Below, piece after piece: positions 1 through 10,024 of a stretch of 64,000 bases of DNA (its first letter is position 1; the number at the start of each line of letters is the position of its first letter). The position numbers and the translations under genes are program-made. Origin of the DNA: JAUWGC01 sp963753055 (GTDB lineage: Bacteria > Bacteroidota > Bacteroidia > Bacteroidales > B18-G4); NCBI GenBank assembly GCA_963753055.1, contig CAVWAP010000004.1, positions 310,001-374,000 on the forward strand, given 5' to 3'. The notes under the pieces are model-generated. The model ran no database searches, was not told the DNA's origin, and saw only the letters and a list, made by a program, of their open reading frames with translations.

Positions 1-1
1 C

Positions 2-3000
2 TCAATCGAAGATATTAACCTGGTAACAGATCAATTTGGAATTAATACCGATATAATCTTTATCAGAAAGATCCCTCATGCCTCAATAGAGGTATTACCT
101 ATTAGATACAACCAGGAAACAGGATACTTTGAGAAGCTGCTTTCATTCAAACTGAATATTACTTTTGAACCTATTAAAAACCATATACCACAAAATACCA
201 GGGACTATGCCACAGAATCGGTTCTTGCAAGTGGTGATTGGTATAAAATAATTACACGCAACACCGGTGTGCATATTATCACTAACGATGACCTGATGCA
301 AATGGGTGTCGATGTTAATTCTTTGGATCCAAGAAATATCAGGATTTATGGTAATGGTAATGGTATGTTGCCGGAAGCTAATGCTGAAGACAGAACGGAT
401 GACCTGCTTGAGAACGCCATCTATGTCTATGGAGAGAATGATGGGCAATTTGATGCTGATGACTATATCCTGTTCTATGGCTTCGAACAGGCTGTATGGA
501 GATTTAATATTTTCAGTGGACTATTTGAGCACCAGGTCAATTACTATTCAGATGATGTGGTTTACTTTCTGACGGCCGATCTTGGTCCCGGAAAAAGAAT
601 TGAGCAGGAAGCACCGGTTCAGGATGATCATACCGATCTTGTTACAAGCTTTACTGATTATGCCTATCATGAAGCGGAAGATCGGAATATTCTTAAGACG
701 GGAAAGTATTGGTATGGCGAAGAATTCAAGTCTCAGCTTGTTTATAACTTTCCATTTGACTTTCCAAATATTGATGTAAGCTCCAGGGTTAGTCTGCGTA
801 CCAATATAGCAGCACGCTCTACTGAGCATAGTTACTTTCACTATTCGGTTGATGGAAACAATATATTATCAGCATCTGTAAACAAGGTTAATGTCCTGTC
901 AACGGTATATGCCTGGTCCACTACCCCTGATTCTGTTGGATTCTACCCCAGTAATGATTTGATAGACCTTGAAGTGGAGTATGAGAAAACCAGCAGTATT
1001 GCACAGGGTTGGATGAACTATATTGAGCTTAATGCACGAAGACATTTGATCTTTGAGGGTGGCCAGTTGCTTTTCAGAGATCACCTTTCATATGGCCATG
1101 GTGTGGTTGCAAGATTCGAAGTTTCCAATACTCCTCAGGAAAATCTGATGCTATGGGATGTCACAGAGTCTTTCAATATAAAATCAATACCATTCAATAT
1201 CTCAGGTGGAAATTTAAGCTTTAAAGTAGATGCTGATATCTTGCGTGAGTTCCTGCTGTTTGATCAGAGTGATTATTACCCGATTGAAATAGCCGGAAGT
1301 ATTGAAAACCAGAATCTGCATGGACTTGATCCGAAAGAAATTATTATTGTCAGCCATCCTCTATTCCTGGAGGAAGCCAATCGTATAGCTTTATTGCATG
1401 CTCAGAATGATAATCTTTCCAGCCTGATCCTTACGCCGGATCAGATTTATAATGAATTTTCATCTGGGAAACAGGATGTTGCTGCAATCCGGGATTTTTG
1501 CAAGATGCTTTATGATAAGGCAGACTCTTCCAATATCCCCAGGTACCTCTTATTATTTGGTGATGGGTCATATGATCCCAAAGACAGAAACGGAGTGCTT
1601 GCCAATTTCATTCCTGCATATCAATCCAAGGAGTCACTAAAACTGGGTTATTCATTTGTTACAGATGATTTTTATGGCTTATATGACCCTGATGAAGGCA
1701 ATAATGCATATTCAAAATCACTTGATATTGGCATCGGCAGGTTCCCTGTTAGCTCGGTTGAGCAGGCAAGGGGGGTCGTGGATAAGATTGAGAATTACAT
1801 GTCCAAAAGCGATAGTGTAATGGGCGATTGGAGAAACAAGATTTGTTTTGTTGCTGATGACGAAGACCAAAATACACATTTCAAACAAGCAGAAGAGCTT
1901 GCTGGTATTTTTGATACTACCCGGGTATACAATCTGAATAAGATATACCTGGATGCCTATCCACAGGTTTCAACTTCCAGTGGGCACAGGTATCCTAAAG
2001 TGAATGAAGCCATCGATGATGTACTTAATGATGGCCTGTTAATCTTTAACTATACCGGTCATGGGGGTGAATACGGCCTGGCCCACGAAAAGGTACTGGA
2101 TATCGGGATGATCAATTCATGGACAAACATAAACAGCCTTCCACTGTTTATCGCTGCAACCTGTGAATTCAGCCGTTTTGATGATCCTAAAATCACTTCT
2201 GCAGGGGAATGGGTCTTGCTGAACCCTAAGGGTGGTTCCATAGGACTGTATACTACTACAAGACTGGCTTGGTCAGATCCGAATTTTAAATTGAATAAGA
2301 TCATTTATGAAAATGCATTTAAGATAATTGACGGGGAATATCCCCGCTTGGGCGACTTGCTGAGAATTGCTAAAACAAAAATGCATTCCAGCCAGAATGT
2401 TAAAAATATCGTTCTTCTTGGTGATCCTGCGCTACAATTGGTATACCCCAGGCACTGGGTGGAGACAGATTCAATTGTAAAGAGAGATTTGACAAAACAG
2501 AATGATACAATGCAGGCGATGTCAGGTATTACCGCTTATGGTTCATTAACAAATATCTATGGTACACCACTGGATGACTTCAATGGACTGCTCTATCCAA
2601 CAGTATTTGACAAGGAAGTCAGGAACAAAACACTTGGAAATGATCCTGGTAGCTATCCGGCATACTTTCATCTTCAGTCATCTGTCCTGTACCAAGGCGT
2701 ATGCAGTATCAAGGAGGGTAAGTTTGAATTTAGCTTCGTTGTACCCAAAGATATAGCCTATAACTATGGTTATGGTAAGATCAGCTATTATGCTTATGAT
2801 ACACTGACCTTTGAAGATGCCCAGGGCTACGAAAATGTATTGGTTGGAGGCATGGATGATGATGCTGTTATGGATTATGAAGGACCTGAGATCTCCTTGT
2901 TTATGAATAGTACAGATTTTGTCAGTGGCGGTTATACTGATGACAGCCCAGTATTAATGGCTTTTTTCAAGGATGATCAGGGCATCAATTCATTTGGCAA

Positions 3001-3535
3001 TGGAATCGGTCATAATATTGTCATGTACCTGGATGATCAGACCAACCAGCCGATTTATCTGGATAACCTGTATACGCCTGATATAGATGATTTTCAGAAT
3101 GGTACCGCCATCTACCCATTTTCTAACCTGGCAGATGGATTACATACTTTGCATGTTAAGGCCTGGGATGTTTACAATAATCCATCAGAGGCAGAAATAT
3201 CTTTCTATGTTAATGTCGATGGCCAATTGCAGCTTGAACAAGCATTGAACTATCCGAATCCTTTCTCAACATCAACTACCTTTCAGTTTTATCATAATAA
3301 ACCTGGAAATGTATTTGATATAGATATCAATATATACAATGTAGTGGGACAGCTGGTAAGCAGTATTAGCGGTACCTCATCATCTGATAATGAGATGGTC
3401 ACTTCCATTGAATGGGACGGAAGAAGCAACTCCGGTGACCTGTTGGGTAGTGGAGTTTATGTTTATACCATGAGAGTAACTGACCAACAGGGCACCTATC
3501 GCCAGGTTGCTCAAAGACTAATAATATCGCGATGA
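2..3535 (+). CDS. porU: Type IX secretion system sortase PorU (5' end outside window)
   Basis: This is a gingipain-like C25-family cysteine protease that acts at the outer membrane. In known T9SS systems PorU removes the C-terminal signal of secreted proteins and attaches the cargo to the cell surface. The reading frame is open from base 2, so the N-terminus is missing. An internal ATG at 269 is unlikely to be the start, because the SGDWYK motif typical of the family lies before it. The catalytic His is in the TGHGGE motif (about codon 687 counted from base 2) and the Cys in AATCEF (about codon 721). The last 100 residues form a CTD-like beta domain starting at NYPNPFS. The gene is followed by porV. 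The assignment rests on the C25 motifs, the CTD and the porV neighbour. Confidence 0.93.
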   Translation, partial: SIEDINLVTDQFGINTDIIFIRKIPHASIEVLPIRYNQETGYFEKLLSFKLNITFEPIKNHIPQNTRDYATESVLASGDWYKIITRNTGVHIITNDDLMQMGVDVNSLDPRNIRIYGNGNGMLPEANAEDRTDDLLENAIYVYGENDGQFDADDYILFYGFEQAVWRFNIFSGLFEHQVNYYSDDVVYFLTADLGPGKRIEQEAPVQDDHTDLVTSFTDYAYHEAEDRNILKTGKYWYGEEFKSQLVYNFPFDFPNIDVSSRVSLRTNIAARSTEHSYFHYSVDGNNILSASVNKVNVLSTVYAWSTTPDSVGFYPSNDLIDLEVEYEKTSSIAQGWMNYIELNARRHLIFEGGQLLFRDHLSYGHGVVARFEVSNTPQENLMLWDVTESFNIKSIPFNISGGNLSFKVDADILREFLLFDQSDYYPIEIAGSIENQNLHGLDPKEIIIVSHPLFLEEANRIALLHAQNDNLSSLILTPDQIYNEFSSGKQDVAAIRDFCKMLYDKADSSNIPRYLLLFGDGSYDPKDRNGVLANFIPAYQSKESLKLGYSFVTDDFYGLYDPDEGNNAYSKSLDIGIGRFPVSSVEQARGVVDKIENYMSKSDSVMGDWRNKICFVADDEDQNTHFKQAEELAGIFDTTRVYNLNKIYLDAYPQVSTSSGHRYPKVNEAIDDVLNDGLLIFNYTGHGGEYGLAHEKVLDIGMINSWTNINSLPLFIAATCEFSRFDDPKITSAGEWVLLNPKGGSIGLYTTTRLAWSDPNFKLNKIIYENAFKIIDGEYPRLGDLLRIAKTKMHSSQNVKNIVLLGDPALQLVYPRHWVETDSIVKRDLTKQNDTMQAMSGITAYGSLTNIYGTPLDDFNGLLYPTVFDKEVRNKTLGNDPGSYPAYFHLQSSVLYQGVCSIKEGKFEFSFVVPKDIAYNYGYGKISYYAYDTLTFEDAQGYENVLVGGMDDDAVMDYEGPEISLFMNSTDFVSGGYTDDSPVLMAFFKDDQGINSFGNGIGHNIVMYLDDQTNQPIYLDNLYTPDIDDFQNGTAIYPFSNLADGLHTLHVKAWDVYNNPSEAEISFYVNVDGQLQLEQALNYPNPFSTSTTFQFYHNKPGNVFDIDINIYNVVGQLVSSISGTSSSDNEMVTSIEWDGRSNSGDLLGSGVYVYTMRVTDQQGTYRQVAQRLIISR

Positions 3536-3632
3536 TCAACATGATTTGAATCTGCGGGTAAATGAATGAAATAGAATGAGATCATCCGGAATTTTCACAA
3601 AAAAAAATACAATATACTATATAAATAATCGT

Positions 3633-3641
3633 TAACTTTGC
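3633..3641 (+). promoter_or_regulatory. Bacteroidetes-type -7 box upstream of porV
   Basis: TAACTTTGC matches the TAnnTTTGC -7 consensus of Bacteroidetes sigma-70 promoters. It lies 29 bases before the porV ATG at 3671. No clear -33 TTTG was seen. It suggests that porV can be transcribed separately from porU. Confidence 0.5.
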
Positions 3642-3670
3642 ACCTCGTTTTTTTTAATAGGAATATATAT

Positions 3671-4903
3671 ATGAAAAATCGCATAACTCTAGTTATTCTA
3701 CTTATACTTACGGCATCTGTTATGACTGCCCAGACCTATGATGATTTGTCGGGACAGCAAAATGATCAATTGCGCACTATTACTACTGCAGTTCCATTTC
3801 TTCTGATTGCACCTGATGCAAGGGCAGGGGGTCTGGGCGATGTCGGTGTAGCTACTTCACCTGATGCCAACTCCATGCACTGGAACCCAGCTAAATTTGC
3901 TTTTATTGAGAATAAAATGGGATTTTCAGTTTCTTTTACACCCTGGTTGAGAAATTTAGGGATCAATGATATGTACCTTGCTTACCTTGCCGGATATTAT
4001 AAGATAGATGACAGGCAGGCAGTTGCATCCTCATTGCGTTTCTTTACATTGGGAGAAATAATGTTTACCAATATTGAGGGTGGATTAGAGGGTATTTATA
4101 AACCCACAGAATGGTCGTTTGATGCGACATACTCCCGAAAGTTTTCCAGAAACTGGTCTGGTGCCGTTGCAGGAAGATTTATCTATTCTAACCTGACACA
4201 GGGTCAGAATGTTGGTGGATCAGAGACCAGCGCAGGAATTTCTATTGCTGCGGATGTAGCTGTTTATTATACAAAAGGACTTGACCTTGGAGCTATGGAC
4301 GGTAATATCACCTGGGGATTAAATATTTCCAATATTGGTAGTAAAATATCCTATAGCGAAACTTCCATTAAAAAAGACTTCATCCCAACCAACTTCAGGA
4401 CAGGTACAGCTTTTCAAATGAATCTTGATGAGTTTAACTCTCTCACTTTTACACTTGATGTTAATAAGCTCCTGGTTCCAACACCTCCAGTTTATGCGCG
4501 TGATGAAGATGGTAATTTCCTGGTTGGAACAGATGGAAATTATATTGTTGCAAAAGGAAAGGATCCTAATGTATCTCCTGTACAGGGTATGATCCAGTCA
4601 TGGTATGATGCACCATATGGCTTTGAAGAGGAGATGCGTGAATTCTATTTCGGAATAGGTACGGAATACTGGTATAACAAACGTTTTGCCATCCGGGCAG
4701 GATTCTTTTATGAAGATAAACACAAAGGAAACAGGAAATTTTTCACACTCGGTGCTGGTTTGAAATACAATGTTTTCGGACTTGATTTTGCTTACCTGAT
4801 CCCCACAGAACAGCAAAATCCACTGGCTAATACGCTACGTTTCACACTCTTATTCGATTTCGAAGCCTTCAATAATCAAGGCAGCTCTACCCCTGAAAAC
4901 TAA
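3671..4903 (+). CDS. porV: Type IX secretion system outer membrane protein PorV (LptO)
   Basis: PorV is a FadL-like outer membrane beta-barrel that shuttles T9SS substrates from the translocon to the PorU sortase complex. The frame opens upstream at 3638, but the ATG at 3671 is preferred: it gives a clean signal peptide (MKNRITLVILLILTASVMTA, then Q) and lies just after a promoter box. The protein is about 410 residues. It has the family features PDARAGGLGDVGVA and NSMHWNPAKFAF near the N-terminus, then alternating beta strands ending in LRFTLLFDFEAF. It lies between porU and ispF; the porU-porV pairing is common in this phylum. Confidence 0.94.
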   Translation: MKNRITLVILLILTASVMTAQTYDDLSGQQNDQLRTITTAVPFLLIAPDARAGGLGDVGVATSPDANSMHWNPAKFAFIENKMGFSVSFTPWLRNLGINDMYLAYLAGYYKIDDRQAVASSLRFFTLGEIMFTNIEGGLEGIYKPTEWSFDATYSRKFSRNWSGAVAGRFIYSNLTQGQNVGGSETSAGISIAADVAVYYTKGLDLGAMDGNITWGLNISNIGSKISYSETSIKKDFIPTNFRTGTAFQMNLDEFNSLTFTLDVNKLLVPTPPVYARDEDGNFLVGTDGNYIVAKGKDPNVSPVQGMIQSWYDAPYGFEEEMREFYFGIGTEYWYNKRFAIRAGFFYEDKHKGNRKFFTLGAGLKYNVFGLDFAYLIPTEQQNPLANTLRFTLLFDFEAFNNQGSSTPEN

Positions 4904-4908
4904 TTCAC

Positions 4909-5391
4909 ATGTTTAGGGTCGGATTTGGATTTGATGTACATAAGCTGGAAGATGGGCAACCTCTTTGGCTTGGAGGCATCAACATTCCATCTGAAAAAGG
5001 TGCTTTAGGTCATTCTGATGCTGATGTCCTGATACATGCCATTTGCGATGCCTTATTGGGTGCGGCGGGCCTTCGGGATATAGGATTTCATTTTCCTGAT
5101 ACCGATCCAGGCCTGAAAGGTATTCGTAGTACTGTCATCCTGGAGAAAACAATACAGTTGATTAGAGAGGCTGGCTTTGAAGTTGGGAATATTGACAGTT
5201 CAATTAGCTTACAGGAACCTAAGATCTCTACCTATGTTGAAAAAATGAAAGATGAATTAGCCCCCATCCTGGACATCCCGGTTTCAAGAATCAGTATCAA
5301 GGCCACAACAACTGAGAAACTTGGTTTTGAAGGGCGCAGAGAAGGTGTCTCTGCCTATGCAGTAGCCCTGATAAATGAGATGCAAACTTAA
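4909..5391 (+). CDS. ispF: 2-C-methyl-D-erythritol 2,4-cyclodiphosphate synthase
   Basis: IspF converts CDP-methylerythritol 2-phosphate to the 2,4-cyclodiphosphate in the MEP isoprenoid pathway, as a cytosolic trimer. The 160 residues match the usual family length. Visible motifs are GFDVHKL (metal-binding Asp and His, residues 6-12), GHSDADV with the second His ligand, HFPDTDP, and the C-terminal TTTEKLGFEGRREG. It starts 6 bases after the porV stop, so it is probably co-transcribed. It ends in a 4-base convergent overlap with the minus-strand gene at 5388. Confidence 0.97.
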   Translation: MFRVGFGFDVHKLEDGQPLWLGGINIPSEKGALGHSDADVLIHAICDALLGAAGLRDIGFHFPDTDPGLKGIRSTVILEKTIQLIREAGFEVGNIDSSISLQEPKISTYVEKMKDELAPILDIPVSRISIKATTTEKLGFEGRREGVSAYAVALINEMQT

Positions 5392-6098
5392 TCTTCTGCA
5401 ATTAAGGTTGTTAAGGAATCTGGCTTCCCCGGAGCTCCTTCACCATCGTACTTGATCACCCGCCAATCACTTTCCCTGAAAAAGAAATTACCTTCCCAGA
5501 ATAAAGACCTCCAACCCGAGAGGGTAATGTTAACCCTTAAGGATAAGTATTCCTTATCACCGATCCTGACCATTTCTTTTTCTTCCTTGGTAGCAACGAA
5601 TTTTGCCAGTTCAAGGTCTCCAGGCTTTTCAGTACCGAAGGCCCAGTACTTTATTTCCTGATCACTTGATTTTAAGAACGGTTCAAGTCCCAGGTTCATT
5701 GGCCATAACTGTATCCATGGGTAATCATCCAGGTCGTAGTCCTCTTCTATCCTCTTGCCATCCCGAACACCATTAATAACTACCTCATCATTCTTTAATT
5801 CTGCGATGACATTGGTATTGTCTGGTGGACGGATAAATACCCATTTCTTAGTGTGAAACTGCTTATTTAATATGAAGACCTGGTCTTCCAGAACATTCCC
5901 GTCCTGTCGCTTGATAACCTGAATCCTTGTACCAGTTTCGGTTTCCTGGATATCATAATCATAAAAACGAACTTCATCTCCACTTACTTCACGATAAGTA
6001 AGTGATTGAGCCTGTATTAAACAGGAAAACAATAGTAGAATGCTGGTTAAAAAAGTTGTTATTCTGGTCCCCATAATTTGAATCTTCAGATGTTTCAC
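5388..6098 (-). CDS. Exported protein of unknown function
   Basis: I do not recognise the family. The 236 residues begin with a short charged stretch and a hydrophobic segment (TTFLTSILLLFSCLIQAQ) that fits a signal peptide, with a Cys that could be a weak lipobox. A second Met eight residues in (6074) is an equally plausible start. The mature part is rich in charged and aromatic residues (SGWRSLFWEGNFFFRESDW near the C-terminus) and has no membrane segment, so a periplasmic or outer-membrane-attached role is likely. It lies 40 bases downstream of the helicase gene on the same strand and may be the last gene of the tamL group. Confidence 0.7.
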   Translation of the reverse strand: MKHLKIQIMGTRITTFLTSILLLFSCLIQAQSLTYREVSGDEVRFYDYDIQETETGTRIQVIKRQDGNVLEDQVFILNKQFHTKKWVFIRPPDNTNVIAELKNDEVVINGVRDGKRIEEDYDLDDYPWIQLWPMNLGLEPFLKSSDQEIKYWAFGTEKPGDLELAKFVATKEEKEMVRIGDKEYLSLRVNITLSGWRSLFWEGNFFFRESDWRVIKYDGEGAPGKPDSLTTLIAED

Positions 6099-6138
6099 AT
6101 TGTGAATGAAATTCTGCTAAAGATAACAAGATTATATC

Positions 6139-7566
6139 TTACTGATAAAAAATGTCATTGAAATTAACCAGGAATAATTTGGCTGTAGCCCTTGTCACTG
6201 CTGTATATAACCAGCGCAGGTATTCAACATCCACCATGTCCTGCCTCAGGTAACCCTGATCGGCAAATACAGCTTCCCATTGTCCTCCCTGCGCCTTATG
6301 ACAGGTTAATGCATATGCAAATTTAACCTGCAGTGCCTGGTAATAAGGATTCTGCTGTAGCAACTCCAGGCGCTTCCTTCGGGAGGGGATATCGCCATAA
6401 TCCTTCATGATCTCATCAGCAAGTTTTTTTTGATCTTTCCACCCCAGCGCTGGTGATTCAAGCATGATGGTATCAAGCATGATCTTGACATCCAGGTCGG
6501 GTTCATCCGGATAATCAACAAAGCGGATGGTGACATCAGAGAAATGAAATCCATAAAGCTCTTCAGTCCTGTTGATACGCATGATCTCTATGATCTCACC
6601 ATTGGCAATAAACCCCTTTTCGTCATCCTTATCAAGCCAGTGATAATTATTCCTTACAACCATCATCAGGTCACCTGTCGATATTTCATTTTCTTTGAAT
6701 AAGATTCTGGACCTGACTTCCTGGTTGAAAATGTTGGCCCTTTTATTTGATCGACATACAATGATGGTGTTTTCCGGACCATGCTCTGCATATATTTCGT
6801 GCAGTTTCTCTTCCAGGTCCATTCCCGTTATTTTGTATGTGTCAGAATTGTTGATGCTCGTAAATAGAGGCAAAAGGGCTTCACCTGTTACTATTCGTTT
6901 GCGAATATGTGTGGCATTTTGAAGAATGCCAGATTCCCTTTTTTGCCTGACGACTTCTGTCAGTTCAAAGTGATACATCTCCAGATGATAATTGCTCTTC
7001 AAAAATGCCGGATCCAGTGCCGGACTGATATCCAGTCCAACAGGTGGTAACTGAGCTGTATCACCAATTAATAGCAATTTACAATTGTCACCTTGATATA
7101 CGAAGTGAACCAGGTCATCGAGCAGGCGCTGTGAACCAAAAAGGCTTCCTTCAGCGGGATGCGACTGATCCGGTATCATCGAGGCCTCGTCTACGATGAA
7201 CAGCGTATTTTTATGAAGGTTTGGAGCAATATGTAGCTGCATTACTCCTTCACGATTGGTTCGAAGCGAATAAAGCTTTTTGTGTATTGTAGTAGCTTTC
7301 TTACCACTGTATTGAGAGAACACTTTGGCTGCTTTGCCAGTTGGTGCAAGCAACACGGACTTAATATACAATTTTGGAAGGATGTTAACCAGGGAGCTGA
7401 TGATGCTTGTTTTGCCTGTACCGGCATACCCTTTCAGGATGAAAGCTTCATGCTTGTTCTCACTTGACAGAAACCCAGCACATACTTTGATAAACTCTTG
7501 TTGACCCGAAGTTGGCTCATATGGAAATTGTTTTATCCAGTACCTGCTGATATCTTTTACATCCAT
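6139..7566 (-). CDS. RecD/Pif1-like superfamily 1 DNA helicase
   Basis: This is an ATP-dependent helicase of about 475 residues, shorter than RecD2. Motif I (Walker A) is GYAGTGKTS at about residue 46, motif II is FIVDEASM, motif III is LLLIGDTAQLPPVG, and the C-terminal UvrD-like block holds LTCHKAQGGQW and RWLYTAVTRA. It lacks the long N-terminal helix-hairpin-helix region of RecD2 and resembles the short ATP-dependent RecD-like DNA helicases common in Bacteroidetes. It starts 20 bases after the end of tamL and is probably co-transcribed with it. The specific substrate cannot be read from the sequence. Confidence 0.9.
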   Translation of the reverse strand: MDVKDISRYWIKQFPYEPTSGQQEFIKVCAGFLSSENKHEAFILKGYAGTGKTSIISSLVNILPKLYIKSVLLAPTGKAAKVFSQYSGKKATTIHKKLYSLRTNREGVMQLHIAPNLHKNTLFIVDEASMIPDQSHPAEGSLFGSQRLLDDLVHFVYQGDNCKLLLIGDTAQLPPVGLDISPALDPAFLKSNYHLEMYHFELTEVVRQKRESGILQNATHIRKRIVTGEALLPLFTSINNSDTYKITGMDLEEKLHEIYAEHGPENTIIVCRSNKRANIFNQEVRSRILFKENEISTGDLMMVVRNNYHWLDKDDEKGFIANGEIIEIMRINRTEELYGFHFSDVTIRFVDYPDEPDLDVKIMLDTIMLESPALGWKDQKKLADEIMKDYGDIPSRRKRLELLQQNPYYQALQVKFAYALTCHKAQGGQWEAVFADQGYLRQDMVDVEYLRWLYTAVTRATAKLFLVNFNDIFYQ

Positions 7567-7586
7567 ATTTTGGTTCCATTAAAGCA

Positions 7587-9965
7587 TTAAAATGGATAGC
7601 CAATACCAAAATTCCACATGATATTACTTATACCAGTATGCCTGATAACCCATCTTTCATCAGGGGGCAGGGCAGGGTCCCTGATCCTGAAAGCGGCATC
7701 AACCCGAAAGATAAAGAAGTTAAAATCTAATCTGAATCCGAGCCCGGCATTTACAGCAAACTCTGAAACGAAGTCTTTGACTTCAAATTCTCCACCAGGA
7801 AATGTGGAGTCAGGTTCTAGTAACCATACGTTTCCAATATCGGTAAAAAATGCCCCTTTAAAGGATTTATAAATCGGAAAGCGGTATTCAACATTTCCTG
7901 CAATCAAAATTTCCCCCATTTTATCCAGGAGATCATTGGAAACTGAGCTGGCTCCGGGTCCGACAGACCGAAAGCGCCATCCTCTAAGGCTATTGGCTCC
8001 ACCCAGATAAAATCCTTTTTCAAAAGGCAGGGTTTTGGGTGTATTGCCATAAGGTATTCCTATACCGGCTATTGATCTTAAGACCAGCATATTAACTCGA
8101 TTGAATACAAAGTAATACCTGAAATCATAGTCAAATTTGGCATACTGAGAATAGGTGACATTGAATAATGTATAGTCACCTGAACTGTTTTTTGGTGCAT
8201 TGAAAGTTTTGTCGATAAGGTAAAGAAGGTTACCTGATGTTTCAGCGTTAACTCTTAGGAATACGAAATTTTTGAGTTTTCTAATATCCTGGTTATTAAA
8301 TGTATAGGTGTATCTCATCCCAAAGGTCAGGTGGTCCGAATACTGATTTTTCAGGCGTTCATCTTCCAGCTCTTCCAGTTCCCTGGCGAATTCTTCTGTC
8401 GGGTCGATCTTAACAAGGTTAAGCTCAATAGGGTTGAAAATATGATCTTTATAGTCAGATTCACTCCAGTTGTAACCAAAAGACACTGTACCAATTCTTC
8501 TGAAATATTGAGGCCTCTGTTGAAAATGGATACCTAGGCTCAAAGTTGTAAAAGGCCGGAAATATTTAGGGAATTTTTCCTGTTTGATCGGGATCAGAAA
8601 TTTAGGGAACCGGACACTGATTTCCAGGCCGGCTTCCCAGGTGTTAAAGAATAGGAATTGCTTTTGCTGTGTTTCTTCCCCACTGACCTTCTGAGCCTCC
8701 AGCCCTCCTTTCAGCCTGATCCTTAAAAGCTCTCCGCCTCTGAAAATATTCTTATTCAGATAGGTAAGACTTGCTCCCATACCTAAATCACCTCCTCGAT
8801 TTGTCCCTTCAGCTTCAATGGTGTATGACATGAGCTGGGACCTGGACAGGTTAATTTTGCATCGAAGAAATTTATCAGTGCTATCTTCAACGATAGTATC
8901 TCTCTCAACCTCAGTGAAAACAATGCTTTTATAATCAAAGGCGCTTATACCGCTCAAACGTCTGTAGGATTGTTGAACATCTTTAAGGTTATAAGGCTCA
9001 TGGTCTTCAATGAAGACAGACTGACTGATTGTTTTTGGGTTTACCCGGATCTTGCCTTTATGAAGGAAATTATAATAGTTGGCTGGATTATCTTTTTTAA
9101 TCTGGTGTACTTCAAGCTTCAATGTGTCATAAGTAGTATTCCTTGATAAAATGGGATCATAATCAGGGTTGACGAATACCCGGTTGATAAAGTACCTGCT
9201 GTGACGGACTTCATCAAATGTTCCCGGGTTGCTTGTCGAAGGCACAAGATTGTTTGCGATTTTTAAGGTAATATCCAGTTCATGTGAGTTAAGGGAGCTG
9301 TCTATTTCATAATTGATGTTTTCCTTGGTAAACCTGTAATAGCCATTATTATTTAATTTTGTTGTAATACGCTCACGTTCAACATCCATCTTATAAACAT
9401 CATAATATTTTCCTTTTTTGATTTTTGATAAAGCCGTATCACGAAAAACATATGAAGCTAATTGCTCATCTGCAATATCATATTTCCAGCTCCTGATCTT
9501 ATAAGCGTCTGACGGTTGAATAATATAAGCCGCTTTGACTTTATTCTTCTCTTGATGATATTCGCTGTGTACTTCCACCTTGTTATTAAAATAGCCAAGA
9601 TTCTTCAGATAAAGATGGATGTTTTCTCCGGATTCGATCATGGCAATGGAATCAAAGATAACAGGTGCTTCCCCAACCCCATTTTTTAGCCACCTGTTAA
9701 ACCTGGTGTTTTTATCTTTTTTATCAGCTTTTTGATATACCCATAGTTTGAACCTGAAAAGATTCAGGAATCTCTTATTGGGTTTTTGTTTTATATAGGT
9801 ATTGATCTCTTTTTTTTCAATTCTTTTATGGTTTTTGGGGACAAGGATTGAATTATGGGTGAGCAGGTACTGGCCTTCTTTCAGCCCTTTAGTCGTGCTG
9901 CACGAAGAAAGGCCGATCAGCAGGATGATTAGCAAGGAGAGTATTGATAGTACTGACGCTTTCAA
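7587..9965 (-). CDS. tamL: Omp85-family translocation and assembly module lipoprotein TamL
   Basis: The 792-residue protein starts with a lipoprotein signal peptide (LIILLIGLSSC, Cys at about residue 22). POTRA-like beta-alpha domains follow to about residue 380, and the rest is a C-terminal beta-barrel with typical Omp85 features: RGGELLRIRLKGGLE, the surface-loop motif GGANSLRGWRFRSVGPG, and the terminal strand WNFGIGYPF. Bacteroidetes TamL is the lipidated counterpart of TamA and works with a TamB/AsmA-like partner in outer-membrane biogenesis. An AsmA-like gene is present at 38,987-43,162 but is not adjacent. It is preceded by its own -7 box. Confidence 0.88.
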   Translation of the reverse strand: MKASVLSILSLLIILLIGLSSCSTTKGLKEGQYLLTHNSILVPKNHKRIEKKEINTYIKQKPNKRFLNLFRFKLWVYQKADKKDKNTRFNRWLKNGVGEAPVIFDSIAMIESGENIHLYLKNLGYFNNKVEVHSEYHQEKNKVKAAYIIQPSDAYKIRSWKYDIADEQLASYVFRDTALSKIKKGKYYDVYKMDVERERITTKLNNNGYYRFTKENINYEIDSSLNSHELDITLKIANNLVPSTSNPGTFDEVRHSRYFINRVFVNPDYDPILSRNTTYDTLKLEVHQIKKDNPANYYNFLHKGKIRVNPKTISQSVFIEDHEPYNLKDVQQSYRRLSGISAFDYKSIVFTEVERDTIVEDSTDKFLRCKINLSRSQLMSYTIEAEGTNRGGDLGMGASLTYLNKNIFRGGELLRIRLKGGLEAQKVSGEETQQKQFLFFNTWEAGLEISVRFPKFLIPIKQEKFPKYFRPFTTLSLGIHFQQRPQYFRRIGTVSFGYNWSESDYKDHIFNPIELNLVKIDPTEEFARELEELEDERLKNQYSDHLTFGMRYTYTFNNQDIRKLKNFVFLRVNAETSGNLLYLIDKTFNAPKNSSGDYTLFNVTYSQYAKFDYDFRYYFVFNRVNMLVLRSIAGIGIPYGNTPKTLPFEKGFYLGGANSLRGWRFRSVGPGASSVSNDLLDKMGEILIAGNVEYRFPIYKSFKGAFFTDIGNVWLLEPDSTFPGGEFEVKDFVSEFAVNAGLGFRLDFNFFIFRVDAAFRIRDPALPPDERWVIRHTGISNIMWNFGIGYPF

Positions 9966-9992
9966 ATTCTTATCAATTCAGGTCTTTATAAA

Positions 9993-10000
9993 CAAATTTA
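9993..10000 (-). promoter_or_regulatory. -7 box upstream of tamL
   Basis: On the minus strand TAAATTTG matches the Bacteroidetes TAnnTTTG element exactly, in the 59-base gap between the methyltransferase stop and the tamL start. The expected start site is about 20 bases before the tamL ATG. The -33 element is not clear. Confidence 0.45.
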
Positions 10001-10024
10001 CATTAATTCGGATAATCGTCCAGC